Source: Arenimonas donghaensis DSM 18148 = HO3-R19
Lineage (GTDB): Bacteria > Pseudomonadota > Gammaproteobacteria > Xanthomonadales > Xanthomonadaceae
DNA: 64,000 bases
Direction of reading: 5' to 3'
Assembly (NCBI RefSeq): GCF_000743535.1
Contig: NZ_AVCJ01000012.1
Location: 283,363 to 347,362, forward strand
Below are positions 36,425 through 44,761 of the stretch, one piece after another. Under the pieces are notes generated by a model. It made no database searches, was not told the origin of the DNA, and was given only the letters and a program-made list of their open reading frames with translations. Both the position numbers and the translations under genes were made by a program. Positions within the stretch are counted from its first letter, which is position 1; every line of letters starts with the position of its first letter.

Positions 36425-37798
36425 ATGACCCCCAAAACACGACGCCGGCTGGCCCTCGGCCTGCTGCTGGCACTGCCCGTCCTGGCCCAGGCATCGGATC
36501 GCTGGCAGATCCCGGTGCACACACGGACCCTCGACAACGGCCTGACGGTGGTCGTCTCGCCCGACGACAGCGCCCCGGTGGTGGGCGTGAGCGTGGTCTA
36601 CAAGATCGGTTCCCGCCAGGAGCCGCGCAACCGCAGCGGCTTCGCGCACCTGTTCGAGCACCTGATGTTCGAAGGCACGCCGGTGGCCGGCGAGGGCGTG
36701 TTCGACCGGGTCATCACCTCCGGCGGTGGTCGCAACAACGGCTCCACCCGTTCGGACTTCACCAACTACATCGAGGTCGCCCCCGCCTCCGCGCTCGAGC
36801 CGATCCTGTGGCTCGAAGCCGACCGCATGACGACGCTGGACTTCAACGAGCGCACGCTCGCCAACCAGCAGGACGTGGTCAAGGAAGAGATCCGCGTCAA
36901 CGTCGAGAACCAGCCCTACGGCGGCTTCATGTGGCTCGACATCAACCAGGCGGCGTTCCAGAAGTGGGAAAACAACCACGACGACTACGGCAGCTTCGAG
37001 GACCTGGAAAGCGCCACCGTCGAGGACGTCGCCGCCTTCCATCGTGATTTCTACGGTCCCAACAACGCCGTGCTTTCCATCGCCGGCGACGTGACCGCGG
37101 AGCAGGGCTTCGCGCTCGCACAGAAATATTTCGGGCACATCGCCGCCCGGCCCACGCCGGCGCGACCGGATGTCTCCGAGCCCATCAACACCGGTGAGAA
37201 GCAGCTCACCCAGTCCGACGCGCTGGCCCAGGTGCCGGCACTGGCCGTGGGCTGGAAGATCGCCGACCGCGGCAGCGAGGACCACGCGCCCATCGTCGTG
37301 CTGGCCGAGGTGCTGGCCGGTGGCGACGCGTCGCGCGTCTACCAGGGCCTGGTCAAGGGGCGGGAGATGGCCGTCAACGGCGAATACCTGTTCGGCCTGT
37401 CCAGTCCCTGGGAGTTCGACGGGCCGACCCTGCTGACGCTGTTCGCGCTTTACAAGCCCCAGTACACGGCCGACCAGCTGCTGGCGGCCCTGGACGAGGA
37501 AATCGCCCGCATCGCCCGCGACGGCGTGTCCGACGAGGAGCTGGCACGGGTGAAGACGCGCATGCTGGCCGACTGGAACAACGGCATGGAAAGTTTCCTC
37601 GACCGCGCCGACACGCTGGCGCGCCTGCAGGCGATCTGGGGCGACGCCGACGTGGCCAACCAGATCCCGGGCTGGATCGACGCGGTCGATTCGAAGGACT
37701 TGCAGCGCGTCAGCGCGAGGTACCTCACCGCGAAAAACCGCACCGTGATCGACCGCAAGCCGGCCGCGATGCTCGAAGCGGCCGCCGGCCAGGAGTAA
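36425..37798 (+). CDS. M16 zinc protease subunit, catalytically intact
   Basis: 457 residues with a Sec leader (about 1-23). The inverted zinc motif HLFEHLMFEG near residue 74 (HxxEH), with the downstream Glu in the RTLANQQDVVKEEIRVN segment, marks an active M16B peptidase. The C-terminal M16 domain starts near residue 200. It belongs to the periplasmic pitrilysin-like two-subunit group. It is followed after 4 bp by a second M16 gene that lacks the zinc motif. Confidence 0.95.
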   Translation: MTPKTRRRLALGLLLALPVLAQASDRWQIPVHTRTLDNGLTVVVSPDDSAPVVGVSVVYKIGSRQEPRNRSGFAHLFEHLMFEGTPVAGEGVFDRVITSGGGRNNGSTRSDFTNYIEVAPASALEPILWLEADRMTTLDFNERTLANQQDVVKEEIRVNVENQPYGGFMWLDINQAAFQKWENNHDDYGSFEDLESATVEDVAAFHRDFYGPNNAVLSIAGDVTAEQGFALAQKYFGHIAARPTPARPDVSEPINTGEKQLTQSDALAQVPALAVGWKIADRGSEDHAPIVVLAEVLAGGDASRVYQGLVKGREMAVNGEYLFGLSSPWEFDGPTLLTLFALYKPQYTADQLLAALDEEIARIARDGVSDEELARVKTRMLADWNNGMESFLDRADTLARLQAIWGDADVANQIPGWIDAVDSKDLQRVSARYLTAKNRTVIDRKPAAMLEAAAGQE

Positions 37799-37802
37799 GC
37801 CC

Positions 37803-39215
37803 ATGAAACTGCACAAATCCCTGGCACTCGCGATCTTCTGCGCCACGCTTGCGCCGGTCGCCTTCGCCGACGAGGCGATCCGGCTTCCGGACGCGCTGCC
37901 TGCCTTCGCCCCCGACAAGCCGATGCCGGTGCCCCAGGTCGCGCGCCATGCGCTGGGCAACGGCCTGCAGGTGTGGGTCGTGCCGCGCGACGGCGTGCCG
38001 CGGGTGGACTACGTGCTGGCGTTCCGCCATGCCGGGCTCGCCGCCGACGCCGCCGACACACCGGCTTTCGCCTCGATGCTGGCGGGACTGCTGGCCGAAG
38101 GCACCGCCACGCGCGATTCCCGCGGCATCGCCGAGGCCGCGCAGGGCATGGGCGGTTCGGTCGGCGCCTACGCAAGCAACGACGCGCTGGTGGTGAACGC
38201 CAATGCCCTGCCTTCGCACGCCGGCGGGATGGCGGCGTTGCTGGCCGAACTGGTGCGCTCGCCCAGTTTCCCCGAAAAGGAAATCGAACTGGCGCGTGCC
38301 AACGCCGTGCAGGGGCTGAAGGCGAACGAAGCCCAGCCCAGCTTCCGCGCCGAACGCACCCTGCTGCCGGCGCTGTATGGCGACCACGCCTACGCGCGCA
38401 CCCTGGCGACCGAAGAAGGCCTGGCCGCCATCGACCGGGAACGGCTGGTCGCCGAACACGCACGACGCCTGCGACCGGACAACGCGCTGCTGGTGGTCGC
38501 CGGCCGCATCGACGAGGCCGCGGCCCTGGCCCTGGCCAAGCAGCACTTCGGCGACTGGCAGGCCAGCGGCGAGGCGCCCCCGCCCACGCCGCCAGCGCGC
38601 ACCGGCGCCGTGCCGACCCGCAGGCTGCTGCACCGCGAGGGCAGCGTGCAGTCGACGCTGCGCATCGGCCGGCCGGCCGTGCGCGCCACCCATCCCGACC
38701 AGGTGCCGCTGCAGCTTGCGAGCACGGTGTTGGGCGGCAGCTTCAGCAGCCGGCTGATGCAGAACCTGCGCGAGGAGAAGGGCTATACCTACGGCGCCGG
38801 CGTCGGCCATCGCCGGCTTGCGGCTGGCGGGGCCCTGGTGTCCTACGCCGATGTCCGCAACGAAGTGACCGGTGCCGCCATCGGCGAGGTCTTCACCGAA
38901 TTCGAGCGCCTGGGCAACCAGCCCGTGCCGGCGCACGAGTTGGAAATGAACAAGCGTTACGTCGCCGGCAGCTACCTGGTGTCCAACCAGATGCAGCGTT
39001 CGGTCGCCGGCACCCTGGCCTCGTACTGGCTGGTGGGCCTGCCCCCGGAATACATCGGCGAGTTCGTGCCGCGGATCCGCGAAGTGACCGCCGAACAGGT
39101 GCAGGCCATGGGCCGCAAGTACTTCCAGCCGGCGCAGCAGTCGGTCGTGGTGGTCGGCGACAAGGCCGTGCTGGACCAGCTGGGCCAGTTCGGGGAATTC
39201 ACCCAGGCCGAATGA
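37803..39215 (+). CDS. M16 family partner subunit lacking the zinc motif
   Basis: 470 residues with a Sec leader ending near AFADEA. The M16 fold is clear: HALGNGLQVWVVPRDGVPRVDYVLAFRHAG opens domain 1, and NLREEKGYTYGAGV, the Arg/Tyr segment typical of M16 C-terminal halves, lies near residue 318. At the position where HxxEH should occur the sequence reads FASMLAGLLAEGT, so the zinc site is absent. It is therefore the non-catalytic substrate-binding partner of the active subunit at 36425, four bases upstream. A terminator follows. Confidence 0.94.
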   Translation: MKLHKSLALAIFCATLAPVAFADEAIRLPDALPAFAPDKPMPVPQVARHALGNGLQVWVVPRDGVPRVDYVLAFRHAGLAADAADTPAFASMLAGLLAEGTATRDSRGIAEAAQGMGGSVGAYASNDALVVNANALPSHAGGMAALLAELVRSPSFPEKEIELARANAVQGLKANEAQPSFRAERTLLPALYGDHAYARTLATEEGLAAIDRERLVAEHARRLRPDNALLVVAGRIDEAAALALAKQHFGDWQASGEAPPPTPPARTGAVPTRRLLHREGSVQSTLRIGRPAVRATHPDQVPLQLASTVLGGSFSSRLMQNLREEKGYTYGAGVGHRRLAAGGALVSYADVRNEVTGAAIGEVFTEFERLGNQPVPAHELEMNKRYVAGSYLVSNQMQRSVAGTLASYWLVGLPPEYIGEFVPRIREVTAEQVQAMGRKYFQPAQQSVVVVGDKAVLDQLGQFGEFTQAE

Positions 39216-39231
39216 TCCACGCACGCGCATG

Positions 39232-39261
39232 AAAAAAGGCCGCCCGATGGGCGGCCTTTTT
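39232..39261 (+). terminator. rho-independent terminator, possibly bidirectional
   Basis: GGCCGCCC (39238-39245), loop GAT and GGGCGGCC (39249-39256) form a perfect 8-bp GC stem. TTTTT follows at 39257-39261 and AAAAAA precedes it at 39232-39237, so it has a T-tract on both strands. It lies 16 bp after the M16 pair and 18 bp before the stop of the convergent rhlE, and would serve both. Confidence 0.93.
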
Positions 39262-39278
39262 CCTGGCGGGACGGCGGA

Positions 39279-40616
39279 TCAGCGTGCGCTGTCGGTCGTG
39301 CCCTGGCGACGCTCGCCGCCGCCGCGCGGGCCGTGGCCCTTGGGGCCGGCGTGGGCGTGGCGTTCACCGCCCCCGGCATGCGGGCGACGACCGCGCGGCG
39401 GGGCGCCTTCGCGACGCGGCGGCGGGCGGTTGCCGGCCGGGCGGCCGCGGGTCGGGTTGTCGTTGCCCATGCGGATACCCCGGGTCGGAACGTAACCCTC
39501 GACTTCGACCAGGGCGATGTCGGCCTTGAGCACGCGCTGGATGGCGCGCAGCAGGCCGCCCTCGTCCTGGCTGACCAGCGAAATCGCTTCGCCGCTGGCG
39601 CCGGCGCGGCCGGTGCGGCCGATCCGGTGCACGTAGTCCTCGGCGACCATCGGCAGATCGAAGTTGATCACCAGCGGCAGCAGCGGGATATCGAGGCCGC
39701 GGGCGGCGACGTCGGTGGCGACCATCACGCGGGCCTGACCCGACTTGAAGTCGCGCAGGGCTTTCAGGCGCTGGCCCTGGCTCTTGTTGCCGTGGATGGC
39801 GACGGCGCTGATGCCGGACTTTTCGAGCTGCTCGGCCAGGCGGTTGCAGCCGTGCTTGGTGCGGCCGAAGACCAGGATCTGGTCCTGGTGGCGCTTGGAA
39901 AGGATCTCGATCAGCAGCTCGCGCTTGCGCGAGGCGTCCACCGGGTGCACGACGTGAGTGACGCTGGCGGCCGTGGCGTTGACCGGCGTCACCTGCACCT
40001 GGTGCGGGTTGCGCAGGAACTCGAGCGCCAGCTTCTTGATCGATTCCTCGAACGTCGCCGAGAACAGCATGGTCTGGCGCTGCTTGGGCAGGGCCGACAG
40101 CACGCGCTTGATCGCCGGCAGGAAGCCCATGTCGAGCATGCGGTCGGCTTCGTCGAGCACCAGCACTTCGACCTGGGACAGGTCGACGGTGCGCTGCTGC
40201 AGATGGTCGAGCAGGCGGCCCGGGCAGGCCACCAGGACATCGACGCCGCGGCGCAGGGCTTCGATCTGCGGCTGCATGCCGGCGCCGCCGTAGACGGTGG
40301 CGGTGTTCATGCGCAGGTGCTTGCCGTAGGTGCGCAGGCTGTCGTTGACCTGCACGGCCAGCTCGCGGGTCGGTGCCAGCACCAGCGCACGCGGCTTGCG
40401 CGGCCCGCGCATCGGGCCGGCCTGGGCCAGGCGATGCAGCAGCGGCAGCGCGAACGCGGCGGTCTTGCCGGTGCCGGTCTGGGCGCCGCCCATCAGGTCA
40501 TGGCCGGCCAGGGCCAGCGGGATGGCTTCGGCCTGGATCGGGGTGGGGGTGGTGTAGCCGACGTCCGACAGCGCGCGGACGAGCTCGGGCGCAAGCCCAA
40601 GGGACTGGAAATTCAT
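39279..40616 (-). CDS. rhlE: DEAD-box RNA helicase RhlE
   Basis: 445 residues. The N-terminal MNFQSLGLAPELVRALSDVGY, motif I GGAQTGTGKT, PTRELAVQ, motif II DEADRMLDMGF, motif III SATFEE, ATDVAARGLDIP and HRIGRTGRAG identify an RhlE-type helicase. The tail from about residue 395 is Arg/Gly/Pro/His-rich (RGRPAGNRPPPRREG, HAGGGERHAHAGPKG), a disordered RNA-binding extension. It acts in rRNA maturation and mRNA decay. GGAG lies six bases before the ATG. The 288-bp leader region upstream contains a hairpin. It is distinct from the CsdA-like helicase at 30560. Confidence 0.95.
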   Translation of the reverse strand: MNFQSLGLAPELVRALSDVGYTTPTPIQAEAIPLALAGHDLMGGAQTGTGKTAAFALPLLHRLAQAGPMRGPRKPRALVLAPTRELAVQVNDSLRTYGKHLRMNTATVYGGAGMQPQIEALRRGVDVLVACPGRLLDHLQQRTVDLSQVEVLVLDEADRMLDMGFLPAIKRVLSALPKQRQTMLFSATFEESIKKLALEFLRNPHQVQVTPVNATAASVTHVVHPVDASRKRELLIEILSKRHQDQILVFGRTKHGCNRLAEQLEKSGISAVAIHGNKSQGQRLKALRDFKSGQARVMVATDVAARGLDIPLLPLVINFDLPMVAEDYVHRIGRTGRAGASGEAISLVSQDEGGLLRAIQRVLKADIALVEVEGYVPTRGIRMGNDNPTRGRPAGNRPPPRREGAPPRGRRPHAGGGERHAHAGPKGHGPRGGGERRQGTTDSAR

Positions 40617-40812
40617 CAATTGCTCCGTGGTGTAACCCGGAGCGTTCCCTGAAACCGCGCAACGAGTCTTGCTTCTGATTGTTCGCCGGGCCAGGAGGGC
40701 CGGGCGTGTTTGCGCAACGAAAGGCGTGCGGAGTGGGGCCTGGCCAGGCGGCAAGCAGGGCTTGGGCCGGGCGGCGGGGCATACCGGGGGAAAACGGTCA
40801 GCCGGTGCAGCA

Positions 40813-40844
40813 AACGCCGCGAACTGTACGCTAAGCGCGGCGTT
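40813..40844. other. hairpin in the rhlE/DUF1232 divergent region
   Basis: AACGCCGCG at 40813-40821 pairs with CGCGGCGTT at 40836-40844 (9 bp, 14-nt loop). It lies in the 288-bp interval between rhlE (minus) and the DUF1232 gene (plus), about 197 bp upstream of rhlE. No T-tract follows. It may be part of a long rhlE leader, as cold-shock helicase mRNAs often have; otherwise I see no promoter I would defend in this interval. Confidence 0.35.
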
Positions 40845-40904
40845 GGGACCATCCCTGGCCTTTGGCAGGTGAACGCGCCGTTCAGGCTGGCGTACGATGC
40901 CGGC

Positions 40905-41456
40905 ATGAAGATCAGCTTCGAACTCGAGCCCGGCGACATCGATCGTTTCCACGAGGCCCTCGCGCGCGCCGAGCGCCGGGTGGCCTGCGCCGAGGAGTGC
41001 GACATCGTCGCCGCGGCGCGCCACAGCCTGCAGACCCTGCCCATCGAAACGGCCCCCGGATACATCCGGCGCCGCCTGCTGCAGGTGGTCGAGCTGGTGG
41101 AGATGCTCGAGGACGAGGCCTGGGCCCTGCCGCAGGTCGAGCGGGCGGAAGTCCTGAAGCTGTTGGCCTACTTCAGCGACCCGGAGGACCTGATCCCGGA
41201 CGACGTCGCGGTGATCGGCCTGCTCGACGACGCGATCATGCTCGAGCTGCTCATGCGCGACATCCGCCACGTGGTGGCGGCCTATGATGATTTCCGCGAT
41301 GCCCGTGAGACCATGGGTCCGGCCAGCGACGAAGCCGGGCGCATCGCCAGGGCGCGTGAGCTGGCCCGGCGCCGCGACCAGCTGCAGGCCCGCATGCGAC
41401 GCCGACGCGTGCGCGACTCGGTGTCCCGGGCCGGCAAGGCCGGCATCAGCGCCTGA
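40905..41456 (+). CDS. DUF1232 (YkvA-like) protein
   Basis: 183 residues. The YkvA signature is DPEDLIPDDVAVIGLLDDAIMLELLMRDIR near residues 85-120, with the expected LIPD and LDD acids. The N-terminal half is helical and acidic, and the C-terminal 40 residues are Arg-rich (RRRDQLQARMRRRRVRD), suggesting nucleic acid or membrane-phosphate contact. The function of the family is unknown. It starts after the divergent rhlE leader and is followed 18 bp later by the thioesterase. Confidence 0.9.
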   Translation: MKISFELEPGDIDRFHEALARAERRVACAEECDIVAAARHSLQTLPIETAPGYIRRRLLQVVELVEMLEDEAWALPQVERAEVLKLLAYFSDPEDLIPDDVAVIGLLDDAIMLELLMRDIRHVVAAYDDFRDARETMGPASDEAGRIARARELARRRDQLQARMRRRRVRDSVSRAGKAGISA

Positions 41457-41474
41457 ATTCCCGGAGGACGAGCC

Positions 41475-41957
41475 ATGAGCGGCGAACAGCGTGAACTCAC
41501 CTTCCGGTTCCTGGCCGAACCCACCGACGTCAATTACGGCGGCAAGGTGCACGGCGGCGTGGTCATGAAATGGATAGACCAGGTCGGCTATGCCGCCGCG
41601 GTGGGCTGGGCCGGCCGCTACAGCGTCACCGTCGCCGTGGGCGGCATCCGCTTCGTGGCGCCCATCCGCACTTCGGACATGGTCACCGTCAGCGCCAAGC
41701 TGGTCTACACCGGCACGAGCAGCATGCATTTCTACGTCGACGTCTTCGCGCGCGACCCGATGACCGACGACGAAGGCCGCCTGTGCACGCACTGCATGAT
41801 CGTCTTCGTCGCGCTCGACGGCCCCGAGGGCAAGCCGGTGACGGTGCCGCCCTGGACACCCGCCGACGAGTCCGACCAGCGCCTGGCCGACTACGCGCTC
41901 AACGTGATGTCGCTGAGCAAGGACATCGAACAGGCCGTTGCCCAGATCAACGGATGA
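41475..41957 (+). CDS. acyl-CoA thioesterase, hotdog fold (YciA/BACH type)
   Basis: 160 residues of a single hotdog domain. PTDVNYGGKVHGGVVMKWIDQVGYAAA is the conserved active-site helix entry (Asn, Gly, His, Asp), and GGIRFVAPIRTSDMVTVSAKLVYTGTSSM is the central sheet. It hydrolyses acyl-CoA in the cytosol and is expected to form hexamers. GGAGG lies upstream. Its stop overlaps the next start as ATGA. Confidence 0.94.
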   Translation: MSGEQRELTFRFLAEPTDVNYGGKVHGGVVMKWIDQVGYAAAVGWAGRYSVTVAVGGIRFVAPIRTSDMVTVSAKLVYTGTSSMHFYVDVFARDPMTDDEGRLCTHCMIVFVALDGPEGKPVTVPPWTPADESDQRLADYALNVMSLSKDIEQAVAQING

Positions 41958-42349
41958 GCCCGATCCACCACGCCCGGCGCTGGCTGTGGCTGCTGCTGGC
42001 CTACCTGGCGCTGGGCCTCGGCATCCTGGGCATTTTCCTGCCCGGGCTGCCGACCACGCCCTTCATCCTGGTCGCGGCCTACGCCGCCGCACGCGGATCC
42101 AAGCGCCTGCACGACAGGCTGCTGGCGCACCGGACCTTCGGGCCGATGATCCGGGACTGGCAGGCGACCGGTGCGGTCTCGCGGCGCGCGAAATATTGGG
42201 CGATCGGCATGATGGCGGCGAGCAGCCTCATCATGTTCGCCACGGCGCCCCGGTGGTGGATGGCGGCGACCGGCACCGGTGTGATGGCGGTGGTGGCGGT
42301 CTGGCTGTGGCTGCGGCCCGAGCCCGCGCCCGGCCCACCTGCGGGCTGA
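41954..42349 (+). CDS. YbaN (DUF454) membrane protein
   Basis: A 131-residue inner-membrane protein with three or four helices. LGILGIFLPGLPTTPFILVAAYAAARGSKRLHDRLLAHRTFGPMIRDW is a clear DUF454/YbaN signature region (residues about 22-69). Function unknown. The ATG overlaps the thioesterase stop (ATGA), so the two are coupled. Confidence 0.92.
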   Translation: MSPIHHARRWLWLLLAYLALGLGILGIFLPGLPTTPFILVAAYAAARGSKRLHDRLLAHRTFGPMIRDWQATGAVSRRAKYWAIGMMAASSLIMFATAPRWWMAATGTGVMAVVAVWLWLRPEPAPGPPAG

Positions 42350-42359
42350 TCCCGGCGCG

Positions 42360-42938
42360 CTAGTCCAGGATGCGGCGTGCGCCGGCGTAGTGGCGGCTCC
42401 AGTAAGGGCCGTCCAGGCGGTCCAGGCGCACCGTGCCGCCCGTGCTTGGCGCGTGCACGAAGCGTCCCTCGCCGACGTAGATGCCGACGTGGAACACCGT
42501 GCCCTTGTCGCTGAAGAGCACCAGGTCGCCCGCGGCCAGGCGGTCGCGCGGGGGCTTGCTGGCGTCGTAGCGGGCGAGGTCGCGGGTGGTGCGCGGCAGG
42601 TAGATGCGGGCGGCGTCCAGGAAGACGAAACCGACCAGGCCGCTGCAGTCGAAGCCGCCTTCGGGCGTGTTGCCGCCCCAGCGATACGGCGTGCCTACCA
42701 GGCCCAGCGCCCGCATCAGCACCTCGTTGGCGAGCCGGGGGTCGGCAGGCGCCACGTCCACCACCTGCAAGCCACCGGTGCCGCCCGCGCCGGCCGTGCC
42801 ACGCTTGGGCGACGAGCCGCAGCCCACCAGCAGGGCCGCCAGCAGCAGGGCAACCGCCGCGACGAGGCCGGAAGCTGGCGCCGGGCGGACCGGGCCGGGA
42901 TAATGCGCGTTCGCTTTCACGGGCCCAGTGTGCCCCAT
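42360..42938 (-). CDS. NlpC/P60 (C40) peptidase lipoprotein
   Basis: 192 residues. The leader is long, with its hydrophobic core at about 25-40 ending in the lipobox LLVGC, predicting an outer-membrane lipoprotein. The NlpC/P60 domain has the catalytic Cys in GGFDCSGLVGFVF, His in VFHVGIYVGEGRFVHAP and a second His in the same segment, so a cell-wall D,L-endopeptidase (Spr/MepS-like) is likely. The ATG at 42938 gives a long leader; a GTG at 42920 would give 186 residues. It is divergent from slyD. Confidence 0.92.
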   Translation of the reverse strand: MGHTGPVKANAHYPGPVRPAPASGLVAAVALLLAALLVGCGSSPKRGTAGAGGTGGLQVVDVAPADPRLANEVLMRALGLVGTPYRWGGNTPEGGFDCSGLVGFVFLDAARIYLPRTTRDLARYDASKPPRDRLAAGDLVLFSDKGTVFHVGIYVGEGRFVHAPSTGGTVRLDRLDGPYWSRHYAGARRILD

Positions 42939-42977
42939 CCCCGCCGGTGCAGTCACCGGCCCTTTCCCAGGTTCCCC

Positions 42978-43457
42978 ATGAAGATCGAAAAAAATCGCGT
43001 CGTCCGCTTCCACTACACCGTTTCCGAGCCGGGCCAGGCGCCTGCCGAAACCTCGCGTGACCGCGAGCCGATGGCGATCCTGGTCGGCCACGGCAACATC
43101 ATCCCGGGCCTGGAGGCCGCGATGATGGACAAGGCCGAAGGCGATTCCTTCGAGGTCACGGTGGGTCCGGACGAAGCCTATGGCGAACGTCGCGAAAACT
43201 TCGTGCAGCGCGTTCCCAAGAAGCACCTGCGCAATGCCCGCGTGCGTCCGGGCGACCAGATCGTGCTGGAAACGTCGATGGGCCCGCGTGCGGTCACCGT
43301 CGTCAAGGTCGGCGCCACCGTCGTGGACGTGGACCTGAACCACCCGATGGCCGGCAAGACCCTGGTCTTCCAGGTCGAGATCGTCGGCGTCCGCGATGCC
43401 GAGGCGGTCGAGGTCGAGCACGGCCACGTGCACGGCGATGGCGGCGTCGAACACTGA
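42978..43457 (+). CDS. slyD: FKBP-type peptidyl-prolyl isomerase SlyD
   Basis: 159 residues. The split FKBP core (RVVRFHYTVSEPGQAPAETS; LVGHGNIIPGLEAAMM) surrounds the IF insertion (EAYGERRENFVQRVPKKHL), the chaperone flap typical of SlyD. The C-terminal HGHVHGDGGVEH is a short His tail, much less histidine-rich than in E. coli, so nickel binding may be weak. It is a cytosolic folding catalyst. It heads a plus-strand run toward the DUF418, dadA-like and hutG genes. Confidence 0.92.
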   Translation: MKIEKNRVVRFHYTVSEPGQAPAETSRDREPMAILVGHGNIIPGLEAAMMDKAEGDSFEVTVGPDEAYGERRENFVQRVPKKHLRNARVRPGDQIVLETSMGPRAVTVVKVGATVVDVDLNHPMAGKTLVFQVEIVGVRDAEAVEVEHGHVHGDGGVEH

Positions 43458-43497
43458 ATCGGGATACATTCGGGGCGGGGCGGGGAGGCCCCATGCC

Positions 43498-44751
43498 ATG
43501 ACCCAGACAAGCGAGCTGGCGCCGGTCACCGGCGCCGAACGAATCCAGGCTCTCGACGCCATCCGCGGTTTTGCGCTGCTGGGCATCCTGCTGATGAACA
43601 TCGAAGGCATGGTGGGGCCCCTGATGGCCTCCATGACCGGCCTGAACCCGGCGCTGTCCGGGGCCGACCGCTGGGTCGATGGCGCGATCTACCTGCTGGT
43701 GCAGGGCAAGTTCTTCCCGCTGTTCTCGATGCTGTTCGGCATGGGCTTCGCGATCATGCTGGCCAGGGCCCAGGCGGCCGGCCGGCCGTTCTTCGGCGTC
43801 TACCTGCGCCGGGTGCTGGCCTTGCTGGTGATCGGGCTGCTGCATGCCCTGCTGGTGTGGTCGGGCGACATCCTGGTCACCTACGCGTTGATGGGCCTGC
43901 TGTTGCTGCTTTTTTTCCGTAATACGCCGCAATCGCGGCTGCCCAAGTGGGGCATCGCGCTGATCCTGTTGCCGGCCGTGTTCACCCTGGGCCTGGGTTT
44001 GCTGGGCACCGCCCTGCAGTCGCTGCCCGAAGAGGCCAGCGCCGAGTTCAACCGGGCGCTGGCCGAGCAGTCGCAGCAGATGGCGGCTCTGGTCCAGGCC
44101 CAGCGCGAGGCCTATGGCAGCGGTGGTTTCGCCGAGGCGACCGCGCAGCGACTGGATGATTTCCTGAGCATGATGGGTTTCCTGGTCATCTATGGCGCCT
44201 TCATCCTGGGTCTGTTCCTGGTGGGGGCCTGGTTCGCGCGCAGCGGCGCGATCGCACGCCCGGCCGAACACGCCCGGCTGTTCACGCGGCTGCGCTGGGT
44301 GGCGCTGCCGGTGGGCCTGGCGATGGTGCTGGTGTCGTTCTGGCTCGAGCCGACGATGGATTTCGGCCGGCTCGACCTGCGTGCGTCCACCGCGCAGGTG
44401 CTGCAGATGCTCGGCGGCGCGGTGATGGCGGTTTCCTACCTGGCCTGGGTGGTGCACGGCCTGCATTCGGCGGCGGCGGGGCGGCTGCTGGGGTTGCTGG
44501 GCCCGGCAGGGCGCATGGCGCTCACGAACTACCTGCTGCAGTCGCTGGTCGCCACCTTCATCTTCTTCGGTTACGGCCTGGGCTACTTCGAGCAGCTGCC
44601 GCGGGCCTGGCAGCCGGTGTACGTGTTCGGCTTCTTCGCCCTGCAGGTGGCGCTGAGCCACTGGTGGATGGCGCGCTTCCGCTTCGGCCCGGCCGAGTGG
44701 GCCTGGCGCGCCGCTACCTACCTGAGCCTGCCGCCGATGCGCCGAGGGTAA
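43498..44751 (+). CDS. DUF418 membrane protein
   Basis: 417 residues. About ten transmembrane helices and the family signatures RIQALDAIRGFALLGILLMNIEGM at the start and LLGPAGRMALTNYLLQSLVATFIFFGYGLGYF near the C-terminus. Related to YeiB. Function unknown, possibly transport or lipid modification. I chose the ATG at 43498, with GGGGAGG upstream. It ends 10 bp before the DadA-like gene. Confidence 0.92.
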   Translation: MTQTSELAPVTGAERIQALDAIRGFALLGILLMNIEGMVGPLMASMTGLNPALSGADRWVDGAIYLLVQGKFFPLFSMLFGMGFAIMLARAQAAGRPFFGVYLRRVLALLVIGLLHALLVWSGDILVTYALMGLLLLLFFRNTPQSRLPKWGIALILLPAVFTLGLGLLGTALQSLPEEASAEFNRALAEQSQQMAALVQAQREAYGSGGFAEATAQRLDDFLSMMGFLVIYGAFILGLFLVGAWFARSGAIARPAEHARLFTRLRWVALPVGLAMVLVSFWLEPTMDFGRLDLRASTAQVLQMLGGAVMAVSYLAWVVHGLHSAAAGRLLGLLGPAGRMALTNYLLQSLVATFIFFGYGLGYFEQLPRAWQPVYVFGFFALQVALSHWWMARFRFGPAEWAWRAATYLSLPPMRRG

Positions 44752-44761
44752 ACTGCGCGGC

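Noticed and set aside
39279..41792. Minus-strand open frame of over 800 codons extending upstream of rhlE across the DUF1232 and thioesterase genes.
   Set aside because: Only the RhlE part has helicase motifs, starting at 40616; the upstream part overlaps convincing plus-strand genes.
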